Part shown: positions 1 to 6,026 of the stretch, piece after piece
Position numbering within the stretch: position 1 is the stretch's first letter
Layout: the number at the start of each line of letters is the position of its first letter
Source of the DNA: a virus
DNA length: 21,219 nt
Virus record (IMG/VR): IMGVR_UViG_3300020187_000262
Location: 1 to 21,219 of that record
Strand: one strand, 5' to 3'
Translations under genes and position numbers: made by a program
The notes under the pieces: generated by a model
Told to the model about the DNA's origin: nothing
The model's database searches: none
Seen by the model: the letters and a program-made list of their open reading frames with translations, nothing else

Positions 1-1
1 A

Positions 2-913
2 GACATTAAAATCCTATCAGGTAAATATGGATTGGTAGATATGAACACTGTTATTAAACCTTATGATGTCTATTTAGGGAATAAAACAGCTACTCAGAAA
101 AAAGATTGGGCTGAAGGTGTTTATGAAGTATTAGCCAGAAGATATGATTTAGACAATACAGTATTCAAATTCCTAGCAGGTGCTGATTATACTCATTACT
201 TAGAAGAAATGCTTCCTAAATCTAAAGATGTTTTAGAAGGAAAAAAAGTAGGTGAGAGATTACAATATCTAGATAAGTTTGAGGCTATAGGTGAGATTGA
301 TGGTACTGAGGTTTATTCAACTAAAGAAGAAGCAATCCAAGTAGCTGAGATGAAAGGATGTTCTGGGTACCATACACATGAACTAGAAGGTAAAACAGTC
401 TACATGCCATGTGAAAAACACACTGATAACTATAAAGATTCATTTTCAAAACTAGATGAACAGCAGATAGTAATAGGTCCATTAATGAAACCTAATATGT
501 TGATTCCTAGATTAGATGATGATGGTGAAAAATACCATGTATACTTTACAGCTGATACTATCAAGAAAATAGCTTACAAGATGGTAAAAGATAAGTTGAT
601 AGATAAAGTAAACCTAGAGCATGATAACATGGAATCTGTAGATGCCTATTTAGTTGAAAGCTGGATTATAGATGGTGAGAATGATAAATCTAAGAACTAT
701 GGATTTAATCTCCCAGCTGGAACATGGATGGGAATGTATAAGATTGAAGATAAAAATATCTGGAATGAATATATCAAGACAGGACTAGTCAAAGGATTCT
801 CTGTAGAGGGAATGTTTGGAAAGTATGCTATGGATAAATGTAAAGCAGGTAAAACATGTGCCTGTGGATTATCAGAGTCTGGAATGTGTGATGGATCTCA
901 CTTAACTAAATAA
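2..913 (+). CDS. Prohead protease, XkdF-like, fused to DUF6884-like and CDGSH-like segments (5' partial)
   Basis: The frame is open from the window edge, so the true start lies upstream. The internal TTG at 32 is not a convincing start because the domain already begins before it. Counting from the first visible codon, residues 3-95 resemble a DUF6884/YaaA-like domain (ILSGKYGLV, IKPYDVYL, FLAGADY and a closing VGERLQYL). Residues 119-137 carry a GCSGYH...YMPC Cys/His segment also met in other phage proteins. Residues about 150-275 match the XkdF-type putative phage serine protease (VNLEHD, then AGTWMGM, then KGFSVEGMF), with H207 and S267 as candidate catalytic residues. The C-terminus carries C286-x-C288 and C296-D-G-S-H300, close to a CDGSH iron-sulfur motif but one residue shorter between the cysteine pairs. 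Such proteases cleave scaffold and capsid during head maturation, and scaffold and capsid genes follow. The protease call is fairly sure. The roles of the flanking domains are inference. Confidence 0.8.
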   Translation, partial: DIKILSGKYGLVDMNTVIKPYDVYLGNKTATQKKDWAEGVYEVLARRYDLDNTVFKFLAGADYTHYLEEMLPKSKDVLEGKKVGERLQYLDKFEAIGEIDGTEVYSTKEEAIQVAEMKGCSGYHTHELEGKTVYMPCEKHTDNYKDSFSKLDEQQIVIGPLMKPNMLIPRLDDDGEKYHVYFTADTIKKIAYKMVKDKLIDKVNLEHDNMESVDAYLVESWIIDGENDKSKNYGFNLPAGTWMGMYKIEDKNIWNEYIKTGLVKGFSVEGMFGKYAMDKCKAGKTCACGLSESGMCDGSHLTK

Positions 914-914
914 T

Positions 915-1097
915 ATGGGAAAGATAGATAATTTTGTAACCAAGTGGGCTAGTAGGAAATTCTTAGTATTTACCCTAGCAACAATTCTTCATCTAGTAGC
1001 TGATATAACATCCAGTGACTGGGTAGTAATAGCATCCATTTATATTGGAGGACAGAGTGTAGTAGACTTAGCATCAATCTATAAATCTAAAATATAA
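915..1097 (+). CDS. Small membrane protein, holin-like
   Basis: A 60-residue protein that starts one base after the stop of the protease gene. It has a hydrophilic N-terminus with basic residues, a hydrophobic helix at about residues 16-31 and a second at about 36-50 (WVVIASIYIGG), then a short basic tail. This is the shape of a small phage inner-membrane protein, and a holin-like role is possible, but nothing in the sequence proves lysis. A second small membrane protein near 9.5 kb is the other holin candidate. The tight packing with the protease and the following 46-residue gene argues for one transcript. Confidence 0.6.
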   Translation: MGKIDNFVTKWASRKFLVFTLATILHLVADITSSDWVVIASIYIGGQSVVDLASIYKSKI

Positions 1098-1237
1098 TGC
1101 CTATACCTACTCCTACTCCAGCTGAGAGACAAGAAGATTATATTAATAGATGTATTCCAGTGTTAGTTGAAGAAGATAACTTACCTAGAGATAAAGCAGC
1201 AGCTATATGTTATGGTAAATGGAATAATAATAAGTGA
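1097..1237 (+). CDS. Small conserved phage protein, 46 residues
   Basis: This short gene starts in a TAATG overlap with the stop of the membrane-protein gene and encodes 46 residues. It has a proline-rich start (MPIPTPTPAERQ), a cysteine in INRCIP and a closing AAAICYGKW. Short proteins with a proline-rich head and a C-terminal A-x-C-Y-x-x-W pattern are common beside phage portal or protease genes, so I take it as a real gene. Its function is unknown. The paired cysteines could bind a metal or form a disulfide, but that is speculation. Confidence 0.6.
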   Translation: MPIPTPTPAERQEDYINRCIPVLVEEDNLPRDKAAAICYGKWNNNK

Positions 1238-1459
1238 TTTTAGAAACTTTATTTTCCTTATCCTCCTTATCTCTATCTCTTTTTTCTTACTATCTTATTT
1301 TTTAGAGATACTAATAACTTTATTATATTAAAGGTACTAAAAATATCCTAGGAAGCCAAACTTAGGTTAGCTGATTGGGGATATCCCTTTGATATTTATC
1401 TGTAGTGGAACCATTGGGGTCTCCACATTCAATATTTTATAACCTTTATTACCCAATTT
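1238..1459. other. Intergenic gap between protease operon and scaffold gene
   Basis: This is the longest gap in the head module and holds no convincing gene. Its first part (about 1248-1306) is a pyrimidine-rich tract. AGCCAA at 1354-1359 is the reverse complement of a TTTGGCTTCC element found at two other intergenic sites. A ten-base palindrome, GGGATATCCC, lies at 1378-1387. A small hairpin (GTGGA 1405-1409 with TCCAC 1422-1426) overlaps a possible promoter for the scaffold gene. Confidence 0.6.
1414..1443 (+). promoter_or_regulatory. Possible promoter for the scaffold and capsid genes
   Basis: TTGGGG at 1414-1419 and TATAAC at 1438-1443 are 18 bases apart and 17 bases upstream of the scaffold ATG. 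The spacing is sigma-70-like, but the match is modest and the region is AT-rich. The call leans on the position at the end of the only long gap in the head module. Confidence 0.35.
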
Positions 1460-2116
1460 ATGACTTCAAATGAATTAAAGTCTCTAGTAAAAGAGTATTT
1501 CAATCTTATTGAAGCTGAAGTAGCAGTTGAGGAAGTAGTAACTGAAGAGTTTGCTGCTGAGGAAGTTGCTGAAGAAATTGTGTCTGAGGAAATAACAGAA
1601 GAAACTTTTGGTAGTATCAAAGATATTAATGGTGCATTCACTATTACTTATCCAGGTACTTCTATGCAAATAGGAGATAAAGTTACTGTTACAACTACTG
1701 AAGGTCAAGAAATGGATGCCCCAGATGGTACTCATGAACTTGAAGATGGTACTAAGATTGTGACTAAAGATTCTGTTATTACTGAGATCATGTCAGCTGA
1801 TGAGAAGAAAGAGCTTGCTGAAGAGGCAGAAGAAGAAAAAGAAGAAATGGAAGAGGAAGTAGAAGAGGCAAAAGTAGAAGAAATTGTAAAAGAAATTGCT
1901 GAGGCAGTTGCTGAACAAATGAAATCTATGGAAGAAAAGATGGCTAAAATGGAAGAAAAAATGGCTGCCTTTGAATCAATGCCTGCTGCTGAACCAACTA
2001 TCACTTCAACAGGTAAAGAAATTTCATCAAAATTCTCAAAATTTGATGTATCAAAAGCTAACAACTCTAAAGATATGGAGATGGCTTTCAAATTAATTAA
2101 CAAAAGAAAAAAGTAA
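1460..2116 (+). CDS. Capsid scaffold-like protein
   Basis: A 218-residue, very acidic protein placed between the protease and the major capsid protein, the normal position of a scaffold. The N-terminus (LKSLVKEYFNL) is followed by a glutamate-rich segment to about residue 50. A small, predicted beta-rich part (about 50-110, with IGDKVTVTTTEG and DGTHELEDGTK) precedes a long charged coiled coil (about 110-170). The C-terminus is basic (INKRKK). Scaffolds typically combine a coiled coil with a basic capsid-binding tail and are cut by the prohead protease. A decoration or structural role is the alternative. The frame chosen has the AT-rich third positions of its neighbours, whereas the long antisense frames do not. 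Confidence 0.7.
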   Translation: MTSNELKSLVKEYFNLIEAEVAVEEVVTEEFAAEEVAEEIVSEEITEETFGSIKDINGAFTITYPGTSMQIGDKVTVTTTEGQEMDAPDGTHELEDGTKIVTKDSVITEIMSADEKKELAEEAEEEKEEMEEEVEEAKVEEIVKEIAEAVAEQMKSMEEKMAKMEEKMAAFESMPAAEPTITSTGKEISSKFSKFDVSKANNSKDMEMAFKLINKRKK

Positions 2117-2122
2117 ACTATT

Positions 2123-3031
2123 ATGGCATTAGATGTAACAGGGCTAACTGACTTTAACAATGAAGTTGCAGGTGAGCTCTTAGTAAAATCAGTATATGGT
2201 GGTTCCACTATGGAATACATTACTGTAAAAGAGGGTGTTAAGCACCAAGAACCAATCAATTTGATGGAAGTAGATCTACAGATCCAAGGTGGAACATGTG
2301 TATCTAACCCTTCAGGTTCATTAACATTCACTCAAAGAGATATCACAGTTTGTCCAAGAACAAGCTTTGATGGTATCTGTTTGAAAGACATGGATAAAAA
2401 ATACTTAGGTATTGCAGATCTAGAACCAGGCTCATACAATGAGACTTTTGCTCTAGCTTCTAACTACTCTGAGTTGTTAGTAAATAACTTCCAGAAGAAA
2501 AATGATCAATTTTTGTGGGCAGGTGACCAAGCAGGTTGTTCAGCAGCAGATGGTTTGATCTCAATCATTTCAGGTTCAACTGCTGGTGTAGTAACTGCAG
2601 GTGGTGCAGCTGTAACATTAGCAAACATGGATGCTATGCTTGGTGCATTGGATTCAGATGTAGCAGACAGAGAAGACATTACTTTCTTCATGTCAGTACA
2701 AGGTTTCAGAACTTATGTTACTGCATTAAGAACTGCTAATAACTTCTACTTTGACCCAGCTTCTATTGAAAACAGAGGTGGTATCTTAGAGATGGCTTAC
2801 CCATTCTCTCCAGGTGTTAAAGTTGTAGGAACTGTTGGTCTTAATGGATCAAACAGAGTAGTATTAGGACCTGCTAAACAAATTGTTGCAGGTACTGACT
2901 TGATGAGTGATTTCTCTGAATTTCAACTATGGTATGACATAAATTCTGACCAATTGAAGCACAGAATCTCAACTAAATTAGGTGTAAATGTTGCCTACCC
3001 TTCTTTCTGGGTAAGTAATGATGAAGCTTAA
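2123..3031 (+). CDS. Major capsid protein
   Basis: A 302-residue protein directly after the scaffold-like gene (6-base gap). Features that recall major capsid proteins of Bacteroidota phages include an N-terminal DFNNEVAGELLVKSV, the EGVKHQEPINLMEVDLQIQ segment, paired cysteines in GGTCV and ITVCP, and a long glycine- and alanine-rich middle. No signal peptide or membrane segment is visible. Neighbours (protease, scaffold, portal, connector) fix the context, and an HK97-type fold is expected from the order protease-scaffold-capsid. The capsid call is strong from position. The family call is from memory of similar sequences. Confidence 0.82.
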   Translation: MALDVTGLTDFNNEVAGELLVKSVYGGSTMEYITVKEGVKHQEPINLMEVDLQIQGGTCVSNPSGSLTFTQRDITVCPRTSFDGICLKDMDKKYLGIADLEPGSYNETFALASNYSELLVNNFQKKNDQFLWAGDQAGCSAADGLISIISGSTAGVVTAGGAAVTLANMDAMLGALDSDVADREDITFFMSVQGFRTYVTALRTANNFYFDPASIENRGGILEMAYPFSPGVKVVGTVGLNGSNRVVLGPAKQIVAGTDLMSDFSEFQLWYDINSDQLKHRISTKLGVNVAYPSFWVSNDEA

Positions 3032-3053
3032 TAATATAAATTAATCCAGTAAA

Positions 3054-3075
3054 GGGAGGATGAAATACTCCTCCC
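3054..3075 (+). other. Stem-loop after the capsid gene
   Basis: GGGAGGA (3054-3060) pairs perfectly with TCCTCCC (3069-3075) around an eight-base loop. It is not followed by a T run, so it is a weak intrinsic terminator at best. It may instead stabilise the abundant capsid mRNA or mark processing. Confidence 0.55.
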
Positions 3076-3100
3076 AATACTAACTAAAACCAGATAAATT

Positions 3101-3658
3101 ATGTCATGTGATATTACAAGTGGATTTACACTGGGCTGTAGAGATTCAGCAGGTGGAATCAAAAACCTATATATCTTAGGTGCATCTGGTTCTGATGCAG
3201 GTGCAATAACATCTGTTACTGATGCAAGTGAAGGGTTGATTTCAGGTATTACTGGTTCAGGTGAATTTTACAAATTTGAATTATTTAGACAAACAAGTGA
3301 TTTCTCAGAAGCTATTTCAGCTACACCTGAGAATGGAACTGTATTCTATGAACAATCTGTTAATGCAGTGTTCTTCAAATTACAAAGCTCAACTAGAAAC
3401 CAAATTAAAGTATTAGCTCAAAATCCAGACCTAAAGATTATTGTTGAAACAAACAATGGTGTTGATGATGGTATTGGAAGATATTGGTTGTTAGGTGAAG
3501 ATAATGGTATGCAATTACTAAGTGGTACAGGTCAAACTGGAACTGCATTTGGTGATCTTTCAGGATACTCATTAACATTCACTGGACAAGAAAGTAACCC
3601 AGCTTCTGAAATTTCAGGTAGCTTAAGTGATGCCTTATCAGGTATTACTGTAGGGTAA
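3101..3658 (+). CDS. Virion protein, probable tail-tube-like protein
   Basis: A 185-residue protein with a short Cys-containing N-terminus (MSCDITSGFTLGCRDSAGG), beta-rich character and a C-terminal stretch (AFGDLSGYSLTFTGQE) of the kind seen in major-tail or tail-tube proteins of siphoviruses. It has its own flanks: a stem-loop before it and an intrinsic terminator after it, which fits a highly expressed structural gene. No catalytic motif or membrane segment is seen. A head decoration protein is the alternative. Confidence 0.5.
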   Translation: MSCDITSGFTLGCRDSAGGIKNLYILGASGSDAGAITSVTDASEGLISGITGSGEFYKFELFRQTSDFSEAISATPENGTVFYEQSVNAVFFKLQSSTRNQIKVLAQNPDLKIIVETNNGVDDGIGRYWLLGEDNGMQLLSGTGQTGTAFGDLSGYSLTFTGQESNPASEISGSLSDALSGITVG

Positions 3659-3673
3659 TAATAATTAGGAATG

Positions 3674-3705
3674 GGGTTATGGTTTAGGCTATAACCCTAT
3701 TTTTA
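3674..3705 (+). terminator. Intrinsic terminator after the tail-tube-like gene
   Basis: GGGTTAT (3674-3680) pairs with ATAACCC (3691-3697) around a ten-base loop and is followed by TATTTTTATATTT. It sits in the 62-base gap before the next structural gene, so it probably gives partial termination. Confidence 0.7.
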
Positions 3706-3720
3706 TATTTATAAAAAGAT

Positions 3721-4179
3721 ATGCTACAATTTAATAAGTCCCTTGGTTCCAACAAAAATGCTTTGTATCTTGACACAGTCAACACTGGTTCAGGTTATTA
3801 TGATTCATTAAAAGTAGCATACTCTCAATCATATGATCAGTCTAGTGGTGTATTTGATGTAACAGCAACTTCAATTCCTAATGCTTATAGAAACTATTTA
3901 ATTATAGAGAATTCAGGTAGTGTTGTTCCTTCACCAAGTGGTCAATATGATGTTGAAGTTTATACAGCTACAGAAGTAAAAGTACAAGCAACTTGGATAG
4001 AGGCATCAAAAACATGGACTGCTGAAAGTGATATATGGAGTGATGTAGGTGCTGAAATTATTACATTATCAGATTTACTTTACAGTGACAGAGCATTTAT
4101 TTCAGGTAGTAATGAGAGTAGCATAACAACATATGTATCTTCAAATGAAGATGCAAGATATACAACATACAATGGATAA
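3721..4179 (+). CDS. Small virion structural protein, unknown role
   Basis: A 152-residue protein beginning MLQFNKSLGSNKNALYL and rich in serine, threonine, tyrosine and aspartate, with predicted beta structure. It contains no membrane segment or recognisable catalytic motif. It lies between the tail-tube-like gene and the portal and overlaps the portal start by eight bases, so it is almost certainly a virion or assembly protein. I do not recognise a family with a proven role. Confidence 0.6.
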   Translation: MLQFNKSLGSNKNALYLDTVNTGSGYYDSLKVAYSQSYDQSSGVFDVTATSIPNAYRNYLIIENSGSVVPSPSGQYDVEVYTATEVKVQATWIEASKTWTAESDIWSDVGAEIITLSDLLYSDRAFISGSNESSITTYVSSNEDARYTTYNG

Positions 4180-5413
4180 ATTAAAATTTTCATCAATTAA
4201 GAAGGAATTCTCTCAAAGAGTCAATGTGACTGAGAAAAAGGGAGACCATTATGTTAAATTTGGTCAGTACAATGATTTTCCAAATGAGTTAATCAACCTA
4301 TACAATAATTCATCTATTCATAACACTTGTGTTAATGCTGTAGTTGATGCTATTAAAGGTGAAGGATTAGTATCAGAACCAAGTTTTGTAATAGAACAAG
4401 CTAACACTGATTCAGAAACATGGAATTCAATCTATGGTAAGTTAGCACAAGATTATAAATTATATGGAGGTTTTGCTCTAGAAGTTATCTGGAATAAGGC
4501 AAGAACTAGACCAGTAGAATTCTACCATATAGACTTTAGCTATTTAAGAGCAAAGGAAAAAAATTACAGAGGTAAAGTACCTGGTTACTATATCTCTGAC
4601 TCATGGGATGATTACAGATATGGACAAAAGATAGAAGATCTACCATACTTACCATGTTACAACCCTAAAACAGCAGTAGAGGAACCAAAACAATTATTTG
4701 TATTCCAACCATATGCTCCAGGACAAAAATATTACCCATTACCTGATTATGTAGGTGCTTTAAGAGTAATTGATCTTGATACTGAGGTAGACAATTTCCA
4801 TATTAACAATATTAAAAATGGTTTAGCACCTTCACTTGCTATCACTACCTTCACAAATGCTGATGAGGATGAGAGACAAGCAATTGAAGGAATGTTACAA
4901 GACCAATATTCAGGAACAGATAATGCTGGTTCTCTAATTTATATAGATGTAGATTCACCAGAGAATGCTCCTGTAATAACTCCAATCCCACAGAATGGAG
5001 CTGATGATTACTACTATAATGTAAATGAAATGGTAGTACAGAAAATATTAACTGCTCATAGAATCACATCTCCTATGATTTTAGGAATTAAAACACCAGG
5101 ACAACTTGGAGGTAGAGATGAGGTTGTAGATTCTTATTTACTGTTTGTAAACACAGTAGTAAGACCATTCCAGCAGGATATATTAAGTGTTGTTGAATTA
5201 TTATTAGAAGCACAATACCCAAATATAGACATATCAGTTGGTGTACAACAACTTAAGTTATTTGCTGATGGTGAAGAAGAAGTAGATGTTGTAACTTCTA
5301 TTGATGCTGAAGTAGGAGCTGATAGTGAATTAGAAGCTGAAATTGAAAAAGCTGATGATGAAGCTAAGGGTGGTAATGTAAATGAACCAATAACAGAATT
5401 ACCAACAGTATGA
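4172..5413 (+). CDS. Portal protein
   Basis: The portal forms the twelve-subunit ring through which DNA is packaged and to which the neck attaches. The N-terminal part has the portal-like run HYVKFGQYNDFPNELINLY, then NNSSIHNTCVNAVVDAIKG, and a middle segment (MVVQKILTAHRITSPMILGI) typical of phage portals. The C-terminus is very acidic (glutamate- and aspartate-rich from about residue 370). I start it at the ATG at 4172 (MDKLKF), giving 413 residues. The in-frame ATG at 4133 would add 13 residues deep inside the previous gene and lacks a natural leader. The stop overlaps the connector start by four bases (ATGA). The portal lies downstream of the capsid gene and far from the terminase, an unusual order. 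Confidence 0.8.
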   Translation: MDKLKFSSIKKEFSQRVNVTEKKGDHYVKFGQYNDFPNELINLYNNSSIHNTCVNAVVDAIKGEGLVSEPSFVIEQANTDSETWNSIYGKLAQDYKLYGGFALEVIWNKARTRPVEFYHIDFSYLRAKEKNYRGKVPGYYISDSWDDYRYGQKIEDLPYLPCYNPKTAVEEPKQLFVFQPYAPGQKYYPLPDYVGALRVIDLDTEVDNFHINNIKNGLAPSLAITTFTNADEDERQAIEGMLQDQYSGTDNAGSLIYIDVDSPENAPVITPIPQNGADDYYYNVNEMVVQKILTAHRITSPMILGIKTPGQLGGRDEVVDSYLLFVNTVVRPFQQDILSVVELLLEAQYPNIDISVGVQQLKLFADGEEEVDVVTSIDAEVGADSELEAEIEKADDEAKGGNVNEPITELPTV

Positions 5414-6024
5414 CAGATACATTAATTATATCAGAAGCAAAAGTTAGACAATTTACAGATATTAATGATTCTGTAGATTCATCTCTAATCAAAAACAATG
5501 TAAGAACTGCTCAGGATATTCACTTACAGAGAATCATAGGTACTCAATTATATGATAAAATTTTAAGTGATATAGATGCTAACACACTTACTGGCAATTA
5601 TCTCACATTAGTAGACAGTTATATACAGGACTTCCTGCTTTATGCTGTATATTATGAGACACTAGAGTCTATTTATTTAAGACCAAGAAATAATGGTCTA
5701 TTACAACCAACTGGAGGTGAAAATTCTATTGAAATTGATAGAAGTCTTTACAATATGAAAAGACAATCTGTTGAAAATAAAATGGAATATTATGCAGATA
5801 GATTATCTAACTATATTAGTGATGAGGAAGGATTATTCCCAGAGTTAAACACTAATAATAAATTATATGAGCAAAATCCAGATTATGCTTCACAATATAG
5901 ATCACCAATTGTATTTGGTTACAAAGCTAAAAGAGGTGCTCATTATAGAGATGCTAAGGATGCAGGACTAAGAATTACAGACAGCAAATATAAACAATTC
6001 CCTTGGGGATCAGACATTAAATAA
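5410..6024 (+). CDS. Head-tail connector-like protein (DUF6712-like)
   Basis: A 204-residue protein starting in a four-base overlap with the portal stop. The N-terminal half is helical and resembles head-tail adaptors: DSSLIKNNVRTAQDIHLQRIIG followed by TQLYDKI, and an aromatic helix (FLLYAVYYETLESIYL). The second half is polar and tyrosine-rich. Adaptors of this kind bind under the portal ring. Family assignment to a DUF6712-like connector is from pattern recognition. Position directly after the portal supports it. Confidence 0.6.
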   Translation: MTDTLIISEAKVRQFTDINDSVDSSLIKNNVRTAQDIHLQRIIGTQLYDKILSDIDANTLTGNYLTLVDSYIQDFLLYAVYYETLESIYLRPRNNGLLQPTGGENSIEIDRSLYNMKRQSVENKMEYYADRLSNYISDEEGLFPELNTNNKLYEQNPDYASQYRSPIVFGYKAKRGAHYRDAKDAGLRITDSKYKQFPWGSDIK

Positions 6025-6026
6025 TT

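Noticed and set aside
32-40. TTG as start of the protease gene
   Set aside because: The frame is open to the window edge and the DUF6884-like pattern begins before it, so the gene is truncated.
1732-2331. 199-codon open frame on the minus strand under scaffold and capsid
   Set aside because: Antisense to well-supported genes, serine-rich composition from reversed codons, and no leader or promoter.
4133-4171. Upstream ATG for the portal
   Set aside because: It adds 13 residues inside the previous gene. The 4172 ATG has the expected leader and small overlap.
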